Shown piece after piece: positions 34,741 through 42,794 of a stretch of DNA of 64,000 nt. Each line of letters opens with the position of its first letter. Positions within the stretch are counted from its first letter, which is position 1. The notes under the pieces are model-generated. The model ran no database searches and was not told the DNA's origin. It saw only the letters and a list, made by a program, of their open reading frames with translations. The stretch is from Streptomyces sp. NBC_01241 (GTDB taxonomy: Bacteria; Actinomycetota; Actinomycetes; Streptomycetales; Streptomycetaceae). The translations under genes were made by a program, and so were the position numbers. Location of the stretch: positions 3,568,501 through 3,632,500 of the forward strand of contig NZ_CP108494.1 of assembly GCF_041435435.1 (NCBI RefSeq), given 5' to 3'.

Positions 34741-36114
34741 ATGGGCGCCACCGCGCATTCAGCCGAGAGATCAGCCGTCGAGAGATCGGCCATCAAGAAG
34801 GTCTCGGTCCGGCTCGTCCCGTTCGTGGCCCTGATGTTCTTCGTGAACTATCTGGACCGGACGGCGGTCTCCTTCGCCGAGCCGAACGGAATGGGTCAGG
34901 ACCTCGCCCTCACCGCGGCGCAGTTCGGCTTCGCCTCGGGGATCTTCTTCATCGGCTACATCATTCTCGAAGTGCCCAGCAACATGGCGCTGCACAAGTT
35001 CGGCGCCCGCCGCTGGCTGGCCCGGATCATGGTGTCCTGGGGCATCGTCGCACTGCTGTTCACCTGGGTGCAGAACACCGAGCAGCTCTACACGCTGCGG
35101 TTCCTGCTCGGTGTCGCCGAGGCCGGCTTCTTCCCCGGCGCGATCCTCTTCCTGAGCCAGTGGGTGCCCTCCCGGCACCGTACGAAGGTGCTCGGCCTCT
35201 TCTACCTCGCCCAGCCGCTGACCACCGTGATCGGCGCCCCGCTGGCCGGCTGGTTCATCAACCAGCACGGGCTCTTCGGCCTCGAAGGCTGGCGCGTGAT
35301 GTTCCTCGGCGTGTCCATCCCGGCGATCCTGCTCGGGATCATCGCCTGGTTCTACCTGATCGACCGGCCGGCCGATGCGAAGTGGCTGACGGCCACCGAG
35401 AAGGAGTGGCTGACCGCCGAACTGGCCGCCGAGAACGCCACGAAGACCGGCGCGGACGAGAAGACGAACCACGGCCGCGAGGCCCTGAAGGCCGCCTTCA
35501 CCAACAGCCGCGTCTGGACCCTGGCGCTGATCTACTTCGGCTTCATCTACGGCCTGTACGCCCTGGCGTTCTTCCTGCCGACGATCATCAACGGCTTCCA
35601 GGAGCAGTTCGACACCTCGTTCAGCGTCATGGACAAGGCCCTGATCACGGCCATCCCGTACCTCCCGGCCGCGATCGTCCTGTTCTTCTGGTCTCGGCAC
35701 GCCACCAAGCACGGCGTCGGCAAGTGGCACATCGCGGGCCCGGCCGTCGTCGGCGGCGTCTCCATCCCGATCGCCCTCTACATGGGTTCGCCCGCCGCCA
35801 CCGTCGCGGTCATCACGATCACCGCGTGTGCGATCTTCGCCGCGCTGCCGGTCTTCTGGTCGGTGCCGTCGCAGTTCCTCACGGGCGCCGCCGCGGCGGC
35901 CGGTATCGCCCTGATCAACACCATGGGCAACGTGGCCGGTTTCGCCGCCGGATACGTCACCGGCTGGCTGAAGGACTTCAGCGGCGACTACTACCTGCCG
36001 CTGTTCCTGGTCGGCGCCTTCATGCTCATGTCCGCCGCGCTGATGCTGTGGCTCGCGAACCGGTCCAAGGGCCAGGACGCGGGCCGGGGCCGGTCCCTCG
36101 TGGAGGCCCACTGA
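34741..36114 (+). CDS. MFS transporter, anion:cation symporter (ACS) family
   Basis: The 457-residue, 12-TM transporter has the ACS signature at TM1 (FFVNYLDRTAVSFAEP), EVPSNMALHKFGARRW at TM2-3, and GVAEAGFFPGAILFLSQWVP at TM4. Family members import organic anions such as galactonate, glucarate and tartrate with protons. This fits uptake of a sugar acid for the downstream operon. ATG 34741 has GAGGAG at a good distance. The stop overlaps the next start (ATGA). Confidence 0.9.
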   Translation: MGATAHSAERSAVERSAIKKVSVRLVPFVALMFFVNYLDRTAVSFAEPNGMGQDLALTAAQFGFASGIFFIGYIILEVPSNMALHKFGARRWLARIMVSWGIVALLFTWVQNTEQLYTLRFLLGVAEAGFFPGAILFLSQWVPSRHRTKVLGLFYLAQPLTTVIGAPLAGWFINQHGLFGLEGWRVMFLGVSIPAILLGIIAWFYLIDRPADAKWLTATEKEWLTAELAAENATKTGADEKTNHGREALKAAFTNSRVWTLALIYFGFIYGLYALAFFLPTIINGFQEQFDTSFSVMDKALITAIPYLPAAIVLFFWSRHATKHGVGKWHIAGPAVVGGVSIPIALYMGSPAATVAVITITACAIFAALPVFWSVPSQFLTGAAAAAGIALINTMGNVAGFAAGYVTGWLKDFSGDYYLPLFLVGAFMLMSAALMLWLANRSKGQDAGRGRSLVEAH

Positions 36115-37850
36115 TGACCCGTCTGTTCAACGACCCCGCCGCCTTCGCCGACGAGGCGCTCGAAGGCTTCGTCGCCGCCCACCCGCGCCGGGTCCGTCAG
36201 GTCCCCGGCGGCGTGGTCCGCGCGACCCGCACCACACCCGGCCAGGTCGCCGTCGTCGTGGGCGGCGGCTCCGGCCACTACCCGGCCTTCTCCGGACTGG
36301 TCGGCCAGGGCCTCGCACACGGCGCCGCGGTCGGCAACGTCTTCGCCTCGCCCTCCGCCCACCAGGTCCGCCAGGTCGCGAAGGCCGCCCAGACCGGCGG
36401 CGGTGTCCTCCTCGCGTACGGAAACTACGCGGGCGACGTCCTCCACTTCGGACAGGCCGCCGAGCAGCTGGCCGCCGAGGGCATACCCGCCCGCACGCTC
36501 GGCGTCACCGACGACATGTCCAGCGCCTCCCCGGCGGAGGCCCACAAGCGCCGCGGGGTCGCCGGTGACCTGGTGGTCTTCAAGGCGGCGGCCGCCGCCG
36601 CCGAGGCCGGGCACGATCTGGCCGAGGTGACCCGTATCGCCGAGCTGGCCAATGCCCGCACCCGCTCGTTCGGCGTCGCGTTCTCCGGCTGCACGCTGCC
36701 GGGCGCCGGCCACCCGCTGTTCACCGTCCCCGAGGGCCGGATGGCCGTGGGCCTCGGCATTCACGGCGAGCCCGGCATGGGCGAGCAGTCCGTCCCGACC
36801 GCCGACGGGGCGGCCGAGCTCCTGGTGGAGACCGTGCTCGGTGAACTCCCCGAGGGCGTGGACAGCCCGTACGGACAGCGCGCGGCCGTCATCCTCAACG
36901 GGCTCGGCTCGGTGAAGTACGAGGAGCTGTTCGTCGTCTACCGCCGGGTCGCCCAGCTCCTCGCCGAGGCCGGGGTGCAGGCCGTCGACCCGGAGGTCGG
37001 TGAGCTGGTGACCAGCTTCGACATGGCGGGCGTCTCACTCACCCTGTGCTGGCTGACCGACGAACTGGAGCCGCTGTGGACGGCCCCGGCGGATACCCCC
37101 GCGTACCGCAAGGGCGTCGTCGAGGCGGCGGACCTCGTCACCGTCGATGTCGAGGAGCAGACCGCCGACGACACCGTCCCGGACGCGACCGACGAGTCGC
37201 GCGCGGCGGCCCGTACCGTCCTCGCCGCCCTCCGCACCCTCAAGGACACCGTCGACACGCACGCCGACGAGCTGGGCCGGATCGACGCGGTCGCCGGTGA
37301 CGGCGACCACGGCATCGGCATGCAGCGGGGCGCCACGGGTGCGTACGAAGCAGCGGTCCGCGCCGCGGAGTCGGGGGCGGGCGCCGGCACCCTTCTGCTC
37401 CGGGCCGCCGACGCCTGGGCCGACCGGGCGGGCGGCACCTCCGGCGCCCTGTGGGGCGTCATCCTGCGGGCGATCGGCACGGCGCTCGGCGACACCGGTC
37501 GGCCGACGGCCCCCGTGGTCGCCGCCGGGGTCGCTCAGGCGTCGGAGGGCGTCATGCGGCTGGGCGGGGCCGAGGTCGGCGACAAGACGATGGTCGATGT
37601 CCTCGTCCCGTTCGCCGCCGCCCTGACCACCGCCACCGGCGCGGGCCGCCCCCTGCCCGCCGCCTGGGACACGGCCGCGAGCACCGCGCGAGCGGCAGCG
37701 GCGGCCACCGCCGGTCTGCTCCCGCGCATGGGCCGGGCCCGCCCGCACGCCGAGAAGAGCCTCGGCACCCCGGACGCCGGAGCCCACTCCCTGGCCCTGA
37801 TCGTCCGCGCAGTCCACCCCGTTCTCGCCACGACCCTGGAGAAGCACTGA
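36114..37850 (+). CDS. lerK: DhaK-DhaL fusion kinase, probable L-erythrulose kinase
   Basis: The 578-residue fusion has a DhaK domain (1-~330) with [12 protein letters not shown] near residue 44 and [14 protein letters not shown] near 215 for substrate binding. A DhaL ATP-binding domain (~365-578) has [12 protein letters not shown] near 397, the metal-binding Asp motif. Such single-chain kinases phosphorylate dihydroxyacetone, or in tetrose pathways L-erythrulose (LerK). The company of RpiB- and TPI-like isomerases, an OiaC-like and an ApnO-like gene favours L-erythrulose. Substrate is inferred. The ATGA overlaps on both sides indicate translational coupling. Confidence 0.8.
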   Translation: MTRLFNDPAAFADEALEGFVAAHPRRVRQVPGGVVRATRTTPGQVAVVVGGGSGHYPAFSGLVGQGLAHGAAVGNVFASPSAHQVRQVAKAAQTGGGVLLAYGNYAGDVLHFGQAAEQLAAEGIPARTLGVTDDMSSASPAEAHKRRGVAGDLVVFKAAAAAAEAGHDLAEVTRIAELANARTRSFGVAFSGCTLPGAGHPLFTVPEGRMAVGLGIHGEPGMGEQSVPTADGAAELLVETVLGELPEGVDSPYGQRAAVILNGLGSVKYEELFVVYRRVAQLLAEAGVQAVDPEVGELVTSFDMAGVSLTLCWLTDELEPLWTAPADTPAYRKGVVEAADLVTVDVEEQTADDTVPDATDESRAAARTVLAALRTLKDTVDTHADELGRIDAVAGDGDHGIGMQRGATGAYEAAVRAAESGAGAGTLLLRAADAWADRAGGTSGALWGVILRAIGTALGDTGRPTAPVVAAGVAQASEGVMRLGGAEVGDKTMVDVLVPFAAALTTATGAGRPLPAAWDTAASTARAAAAATAGLLPRMGRARPHAEKSLGTPDAGAHSLALIVRAVHPVLATTLEKH

Positions 37851-38371
37851 TGCCCGACCAGCCGACGCCCGGCCAACCGCCGTCCGGCCGCCCGACGTCC
37901 GACCGGCTCCGCATCGTCGTCGGTTCCGACGACGCCGGTTACGCCTACAAGGAAGCCCTCAAGAAGGACCTGGAGGCCAGCGACCTCGTCGGCACCGTCA
38001 CCGATGTGGGTGTCGACGCCGACGGGCACACCGCGTACCCGAAGGTCGCCATCGCCGCCGCGGAAATGGTCGCGCGCGGCGAGGCGGACCGCGCCCTGCT
38101 GGTCTGCGGCACCGGCCTCGGGGTCGCCATCGCCGCCAACAAGGTCAAGGGCATCCGGGCCGTCACCGCCCACGACTCGTTCTCCGTCGAACGCGCGGTC
38201 CTCTCCAACAACGCCCAGGTCCTCACCTTCGGCCAGCGGGTCGTCGGCCTGGAGCTGGCCCGCCGGCTGGCCGCCGAGTGGCTGACGTACCGCTTCGACG
38301 AGACATCGGCGTCGGCCGCCAAGGTCGCGCTGATGAACGACTACGAGAACCAGCAGGAAGCCGCAGCCTGA
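37850..38371 (+). CDS. derI: RpiB/LacAB-family isomerase, probable D-erythrulose-4-phosphate isomerase
   Basis: The 173-residue protein has the RpiB fold: [20 protein letters not shown] near residue 21, [13 protein letters not shown] near 53, the catalytic-site loop [22 protein letters not shown] near 84, and [14 protein letters not shown] near 121. In tetrose catabolism this family (EryI/DerI) interconverts D-erythrulose 4-phosphate and D-erythrose 4-phosphate. In other settings it is ribose-5-phosphate isomerase B. The operon context supports the tetrose role. The first ~17 residues are a Pro-rich extension. Confidence 0.78.
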   Translation: MPDQPTPGQPPSGRPTSDRLRIVVGSDDAGYAYKEALKKDLEASDLVGTVTDVGVDADGHTAYPKVAIAAAEMVARGEADRALLVCGTGLGVAIAANKVKGIRAVTAHDSFSVERAVLSNNAQVLTFGQRVVGLELARRLAAEWLTYRFDETSASAAKVALMNDYENQQEAAA

Positions 38372-39219
38372 TGCCCGCCGCTCCGCAGAACCACCCCCGG
38401 GTCACGATCGGGGTGAGCCTGAAGATGTACTTCGGCCACCACGAGACCCTGAACTGGGCGCGCCGGATCGCCGACACGGCCGCCCACCACCCCGCCGTGA
38501 CCAGCGGCACCGCCGAACTGTTCGTGCTGCCCGCGTTCCCCGCGATCGTCCCGGTGGCCGGCATCCTCGCCGGTACGGGGGTACGGACCGGCGCGCAGGA
38601 CCTGGCGACCGAGGACACCGGCCCGTACACGGGCGAGGTCAGCGGCACCCACCTCAAGGAGATCGGCGCGAGCTACGCCGAGGTCGGGCACGCCGAGCGC
38701 CGCCGCCTCTTCGGCGAGGGCGACACCGTGGTGGCCGCGAAGACGGCGGCCGCCCTGCGCAACGGCCTCACCCCGGTCCTCTGCGTCGGCGAGCTCGACC
38801 CGGTCGCCCCCGCCGAGGCGGCGGCCCGCACGGTCGCGGAGGCGGCACGCATCCTGGCCACGGCCGCCCACGACGGCGCGCCCGCCCCGGTCGTCATCGC
38901 GTACGAACCGCAGTGGGCGATCGGCGCTCCCGAACCGGCCTCCCCCGAGCACATCCGCACGGTGTGCGAGGCCCTGACGGCCTGGCTGGCCACCGGGCCC
39001 GCCCTCACCGGCAGCCGGGTGATCTACGGCGGCAGCGCGGGCCCCGGCCTGCTGACCGAGCTGGGCACGGGCGTCGGCGGACTGTTCCTGGGACGTTTCG
39101 CCCACGACCCGGCGGCGGTGGAACGCATCCTCGACGAGGCGATGGCCCTGCACGCCCCCGCTACCGCCCCCGCCGCCGCCCACTCCGTGGAAGGAGCGGC
39201 CCGATGGCCTACGGACTGA
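38371..39219 (+). CDS. lerI: Triosephosphate-isomerase-like protein, probable L-erythrulose-1-phosphate isomerase
   Basis: The 282-residue TIM-barrel protein has TPI landmarks: SLKMYFGHHE (position of the N-K catalytic region), a YAEVGHAERRRLFGE segment with the His of the family, AYEPQWAIG with the catalytic Glu, and VIYGGSAGP. The normal Asn-Trp-Lys start is replaced by SLKM, as in EryH/LerI proteins. This argues against a second glycolytic TPI. LerI converts L-erythrulose 1-phosphate to D-erythrulose 4-phosphate. The last ~25 residues are an Ala/Pro tail overlapping the next gene. Confidence 0.78.
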   Translation: MPAAPQNHPRVTIGVSLKMYFGHHETLNWARRIADTAAHHPAVTSGTAELFVLPAFPAIVPVAGILAGTGVRTGAQDLATEDTGPYTGEVSGTHLKEIGASYAEVGHAERRRLFGEGDTVVAAKTAAALRNGLTPVLCVGELDPVAPAEAAARTVAEAARILATAAHDGAPAPVVIAYEPQWAIGAPEPASPEHIRTVCEALTAWLATGPALTGSRVIYGGSAGPGLLTELGTGVGGLFLGRFAHDPAAVERILDEAMALHAPATAPAAAHSVEGAARWPTD

Positions 39220-40001
39220 GCACGTACGCCTTCTTCTGGCGGATTTCCGAGCGGGCCCCGAAGCCGCTCACCGTGCACGACATGCTGGCGCAGACCCGGG
39301 ACTTGGGCGGCGAGGTCTTCCAGATCTGCGACTACCCGCTGATCGAGACGTTCGACGACGCGCAACTGGACGCGGTACGCGCCACAGCGGCCGAGTACGG
39401 CATCACGCTGGAACTGGGCACGCGTGGCGTGCGCACCGAACACCTCCTCGACCACCTCCGCATCGCGCGGCGCCTGGGCGTCACTCTGGTCCGCTCGATG
39501 CTGAACACGGCGGACCACCGGCCTTCCGTGGCCGAGGCGACCGCCCTGCTGCGCGAGGCCGTCCCCGCGTACGCGGCGGCGGGCGTGACGCTCGGCCTGG
39601 AGACGTACGAGCGGGTCTCCACCGACGACCTGCTGTCCGTCGTACGCGGCGTGGACAGCCCGTTCCTGGGTGTCGTGCTCGACCCGGGCAACAGCGTCGC
39701 CCGCCTCGAACGCCCGGTGGACGTCGTCGACGCCACCGCCCCCTACGTGGTGAACATCCACGTCAAGGACTTCTCGTTCTCCCGCCGTGACGGCTGGGTC
39801 GGCTTCACCTTCGCCGGCTGCCTCCTCGGCGAGGGCCTCCTCGACTACGGCCACCTGATCGACAAGGTCCGGCCGGACGAGAAGGGCATCAACCAGATCG
39901 TGGAGCACTGGCTCCCCTGGCAGGGCGATTTCACCGCGACCGCCCGCCTGGAGGACCAATGGACCCGGCACAGCATCAACACCCTCATGAGGAGTAAGTA
40001 A
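39204..40001 (+). CDS. oiaC: Xylose-isomerase-like TIM-barrel protein, probable 3-oxo-isoapionate decarboxylase
   Basis: The 265-residue protein of the sugar-phosphate isomerase/epimerase family has metal-ligand regions LGLETYERVS (Glu), GVVLDPGNSV (Asp), NIHVKDFSF (His/Asp) and a C-terminal catalytic-site Glu region. OiaC enzymes of this fold decarboxylate 3-oxo-isoapionate to L-erythrulose, which would feed the LerK kinase encoded upstream. A plain epimerase role is the alternative. ATG 39204 has GAAGGAG upstream, and the gene overlaps the end of the TPI-like gene by 16 bases. Confidence 0.7.
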   Translation: MAYGLSTYAFFWRISERAPKPLTVHDMLAQTRDLGGEVFQICDYPLIETFDDAQLDAVRATAAEYGITLELGTRGVRTEHLLDHLRIARRLGVTLVRSMLNTADHRPSVAEATALLREAVPAYAAAGVTLGLETYERVSTDDLLSVVRGVDSPFLGVVLDPGNSVARLERPVDVVDATAPYVVNIHVKDFSFSRRDGWVGFTFAGCLLGEGLLDYGHLIDKVRPDEKGINQIVEHWLPWQGDFTATARLEDQWTRHSINTLMRSK

Positions 40002-40882
40002 TGGCCACCGAAAACACGACCGCATCCACCACCGTTGCCGTCATCGGGGCCGCCGGCAAGATGGGCCAGCGCGTCTCCGACAACCTGGTCAAGAGCGACT
40101 TCACCACCCTCTTCGCCGAGAACTCACCGGGGGGCCAGGAGCTGATCCGCGAGCTCGGCCGCGAACTGACCGACGGCGCCGAGGCGGCGGCACGGGCGGA
40201 TGTCGTGATCCTCGCGGTGCCGGACGTCGTGCTCGGCAAGGTCTCCGAGCAGCTCGTCCCGGTCATGAAGCCGGGCGCGATCCTGCTGACCCTGGACCCG
40301 GCCGCCGCGTACGCCGGTCTGCTGACCCGCCGCGCGGACGTGCACAACGCGGTGGCGCACCCCTGTCACCCGTCGGTGTTCCTGGAGCGCACGACGAAGG
40401 AGGAGTGGGCCGACACCTTCGGTGGCATCGCCGCCCCGCAGGAGGTCGTCGCCTCCTTCGAGCCCGCCGCCGAGGCCGCCGACCCGAAGGCCCAGGAGCT
40501 GGCCGAGGCCGTCATCTCCACGATGTACGCCCCGGTCGTCGAGGTCCACTGGGTGACCGTCAAGCAGCTCGCCGTCCTGGAGCCGACCCTCGTCGAGACG
40601 ATCGCCTGCATGGTCGGCGCCCTGCTGACCGAGGCCCTCCACGAGACCGTCCACACGGTGGGCGTACCGGAGAAGGCCGCCCGCGCGATGCTGCTGGGCC
40701 ACACCCAGGTGGCGCTGGCCAACACCCTCAAGGGCTCGAACCCGTTCTCCGACGCGTGCCTGATCGCGATGGACTACGGCCGCGAGTCGATCGTCCGCGA
40801 CGACTGGAAGAACGTCTTCGACGACGCCGAGCTGGACAAGGTCATCACGCGGATGCTCAAGATCAAGGAGATCAAGCGCTGA
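40001..40882 (+). CDS. apnO: NAD-binding PGDH_C-domain protein, probable D-apionate oxidoisomerase
   Basis: The 293-residue protein has an N-terminal Rossmann fold (VAVIGAAGKMGQRVSDNL near residue 10; AARADVVILAVPD near 62). A helical C-terminal domain of the phosphogluconate-dehydrogenase type follows, with HPCHPSVFLERT near 122 and HWVTVKQLAVLEPTLVET near 183. ApnO proteins have this architecture and oxidise and isomerise D-apionate to 3-oxo-isoapionate using NAD. The start overlaps the stop of the OiaC-like gene by one base, and GAGGAG is upstream. It is the last gene of the operon, followed by a hairpin. Confidence 0.72.
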   Translation: MATENTTASTTVAVIGAAGKMGQRVSDNLVKSDFTTLFAENSPGGQELIRELGRELTDGAEAAARADVVILAVPDVVLGKVSEQLVPVMKPGAILLTLDPAAAYAGLLTRRADVHNAVAHPCHPSVFLERTTKEEWADTFGGIAAPQEVVASFEPAAEAADPKAQELAEAVISTMYAPVVEVHWVTVKQLAVLEPTLVETIACMVGALLTEALHETVHTVGVPEKAARAMLLGHTQVALANTLKGSNPFSDACLIAMDYGRESIVRDDWKNVFDDAELDKVITRMLKIKEIKR

Positions 40883-40909
40883 CCTGACGCTTTCGGCACT
40901 TTCGGTTCC

Positions 40910-40953
40910 GTACGGGCCGGGCACCCCGCCACGGACGGGCGCCCGGCCCGTAC
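40910..40953. terminator. Hairpin ending the operon; copy 1 of a duplicated element
   Basis: Bases 40910-40922 pair with 40941-40953 (13 bp), with further inner pairing apart from one mismatch and one missing G. The element recurs almost unchanged at 41949-41993 on the other side of the toxin-antitoxin pair. The remaining bases to 41101 show no gene. Confidence 0.75.
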
Positions 40954-41101
40954 GCGTCATGACGCGGGAGGGAGGCGGGGCTGCCCGCACACCTGGTGCG
41001 TGGACGCGGGCCGCGTCGGCCGGCCGTCACGTGAACCTGTGGCACGCGTACGCGTCGAAAGGGCCCTCGCCACCCCTCGGCCACGCTCCATGCCACCATC
41101 G

Positions 41102-41470
41102 TCAGGCTGCCGAGGAACGCCCGTCCGCAGAGACTTCATCGGGTCGGCCGCTGTCGTGCGCGGTAAAGGAAAACGCTGAGGTATCACCGTCCAGATCGAT
41201 GGTGAGTGAGGCATCCAGCGCCTTGGCAAGGCGCGTCAGCAGGGCCAGGGTCGGCACGGAGTCACCGCCCTCGATGTGGGAGATCTGCGGTTGTGTCATC
41301 CCTGCACGACGGGCCAGTTCAGTCTGCGACAGTCCCAGTTCGGTTCGTCGGTCGTAGACGGCCTGTCCCAGCGCGAAGGCGTACCCGGCCTCGACGTACG
41401 CGGATGACTCCTCAACCGTCTCGCCCAGGAGCTTCCTGGTCTGTCGCGTCTTCCACTGGGAATGGTCCAC
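41102..41470 (-). CDS. higA: XRE-family antitoxin (HigA-like)
   Basis: The 122-residue protein has an HTH at residues ~37-92: AVYDRRTELGLSQTELARRAGMT, then QPQISHIEGGDSVPTL. A short N-terminal helical region precedes it and a disordered tail follows. It is encoded 2 bases downstream of a RelE/HigB-like toxin gene. Toxin-first order is typical of higBA, where the antitoxin represses the operon through its HTH. Confidence 0.85.
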   Translation of the reverse strand: MDHSQWKTRQTRKLLGETVEESSAYVEAGYAFALGQAVYDRRTELGLSQTELARRAGMTQPQISHIEGGDSVPTLALLTRLAKALDASLTIDLDGDTSAFSFTAHDSGRPDEVSADGRSSAA

Positions 41471-41472
41471 GG

Positions 41473-41847
41473 CTATTTCTCCTCACTCCGGTCATAGCTG
41501 TGTTCTGCCGCGCCGTGGTCTGCCTCGCACACCTTTTGCGCTTGCTGAGCACGCTCCACCTCAGCAGTCTCGCGCTGCTTGGTCTTCCGGAACACCGTCA
41601 GCAACACAATGCGCTTCTCGGGAGCGAGCCAGTAGGTGATGCGCACTGCACTGCCGTCCATGGTGAAGCGCAGCTCACGTAACTTGCCACCAAGATGTCT
41701 GGAGTAGGGCTCGGCCAGAGTGGTGGGCTTGTCCGCGAGCATGTCAGCGGCCCGTTCGACCTTGTCGTACTGGGCATCGGCAAGCAGTGCCAGCCATTGC
41801 CGAACCTCCGGCTCGATTTCGATTCGCCAAGGCACGTCCACGAGCAC
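41473..41847 (-). CDS. higB: RelE/HigB-like (phage-derived Gp49-type) toxin
   Basis: The 124-residue protein has the fold pattern of HigB-type mRNA interferases: IEIEPEVRQWL near the start, then DMLADKPTTLAEPYSRHLGGKLRELRF, VRITYWLAPEKRIVLLTVFRKTKQRE. The conserved Leu-Arg-Glu-Leu-Arg, Arg-Ile-Tyr and Phe-x-Lys-K elements are present. Such toxins cut mRNA at the ribosome. It is the first gene of the operon, directly behind an AT-rich inverted repeat. Confidence 0.85.
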   Translation of the reverse strand: MLVDVPWRIEIEPEVRQWLALLADAQYDKVERAADMLADKPTTLAEPYSRHLGGKLRELRFTMDGSAVRITYWLAPEKRIVLLTVFRKTKQRETAEVERAQQAQKVCEADHGAAEHSYDRSEEK

Positions 41848-41849
41848 GA

Positions 41850-41869
41850 CTATACAAAAATTTATATAG
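41850..41869 (-). promoter_or_regulatory. AT-rich promoter/operator of the toxin-antitoxin pair
   Basis: This 20-base stretch is bounded by CTATA and TATAG as inverted ends, with an A5T3 centre, immediately upstream of the toxin start. It is one of the most AT-rich spots in the window. This is typical of an auto-repressed TA promoter. Confidence 0.5.
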
Positions 41870-41948
41870 AGCGGGAGTCGAAACGTTCACTTGTGAGCTG
41901 CGAGCCCCGTTCGGTCCTGACGCCGGATCGCGTGTCGTTCTCCTGCCG

Positions 41949-41993
41949 GTACGGGCCGGGCGCCCCGCCACGGACGGGGCGCCCGGCCCGTAC
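41949..41993. repeat. Perfect 19-bp hairpin, copy 2 of the operon-end element
   Basis: Bases 41949-41967 are the exact reverse complement of 41975-41993, with the same 7-base loop (CCACGGA) as the element at 40910-40953. Outside the ~48 shared bases the flanks differ. Confidence 0.85.
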
Positions 41994-42252
41994 GCGCGTC
42001 GTAACCGTGCCGGCTCCAGGCCGTGCGGCGCGAACCGCCGGTCGGCATCGGGCCCGTCGCGACAGGACGGTCCACGGCACCGGGAGGCCGTCGCGTACAC
42101 AGCTTCGGCAGCAGATCCTTGCCCATGGCCTGCATAGCCTCGAAGGTGATGTCCAGGCCCTGCCCGTTCATCGGATTCTCGTTGATCCTCTCGGACGGGC
42201 CTCCCGACCCCTGAGCCGGCCCGTAACCGGAAGCTTCTGTGCGTCCCGATAA
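41994..42252. other. Gap with decayed sequence, no supported gene
   Basis: A minus-strand stretch around 42110-42190 reads plausibly as protein (DITFEAMQAMGKDLLPKL) but is embedded in a frame without family sequence, ribosome site or natural end. It looks like a scrap of a lost gene that I cannot identify. Confidence 0.35.
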
Positions 42253-42567
42253 ATCGCTGGATCCGGCCTCGACACATTCGCACCGGGCACCGGGCACCGC
42301 AATCACTGCCCGCACTGCCTGACCAGCCTGCACGTCGATCTGCGGATACCGGGCGACCGCGCGTCCGACTGCCGCGGGCGGATGACGGCACTCAGTCTGT
42401 CCGTAAGGCAGGACGGCGAGTGGGCGGTCATCCACGAGTGCCTGACCTGCGGCGAGTTGAGCGCCAACCGCATCGCGGGGGACGACAACGCCCTCGCCCT
42501 GATGCGGATGGCGGTACGCCCGCTGTCGGACACCGCCATCCCCGTACGAGCACTGCTCACGCTCTGA
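42253..42567 (+). pseudogene. 5'-truncated RNHCP-domain gene
   Basis: After a stop at 42250-42252 the frame reads, with no start codon at the front, APGTGHRNHCPHCLTSLHVD, then GDRASDCRGRM, DGEWAVIHECLTCGEL and NRIAGDDNALAL. This is the RNHCP zinc-binding family signature, complete from the name motif to the C-terminus. The N-terminal Cys-x2-Cys zinc knuckle that members carry is absent, and the sequence to the left is unrelated. I therefore read the gene as beheaded by a rearrangement near 42250. An internal ATG at 42382 could give only the last 61 residues. Confidence 0.7.
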
Positions 42568-42701
42568 CACGGGGGCGCCCGGTCACCGCCGTCACGGCGA
42601 CGGCGGTGACCGGGCGCCGAGGGCGGTGCGCGCGCCGTCTGGCGTGTCCGGGTCTGGCCGGCCGCTCGCGGAGCCGCGCGGCTCGGGCATGGTCGAGAAA
42701 A

Positions 42702-42733
42702 AACGTGACGTGTGGGGGGTGTGGTGTCACGTT
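42702..42733. terminator. Hairpin between convergent genes
   Basis: AACGTGAC (42702-42709) pairs with GTCACGTT (42726-42733) around a G/T-rich loop. The same AACGTGAC/GTCACGTT core is found in the long hairpin at 8699-8758. It lies at the 3' ends of the RNHCP remnant and the PEP-mutase family gene. Confidence 0.5.
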
Positions 42734-42794
42734 GTGCGGATGGGTGTCCGGGACCCGTGAGCCCTGCGCTTGCGGCCGGTGACGGTCGGACGTA

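Noticed and set aside
37850..39219. Reading the isomerases as ribose-5-phosphate isomerase B and a second glycolytic triosephosphate isomerase, with dihydroxyacetone kinase
   Set aside because: The TPI-like protein has SLKM in place of the usual NWK start region, and the operon also has OiaC- and ApnO-like genes, so a tetrose/apionate route explains all six genes better.
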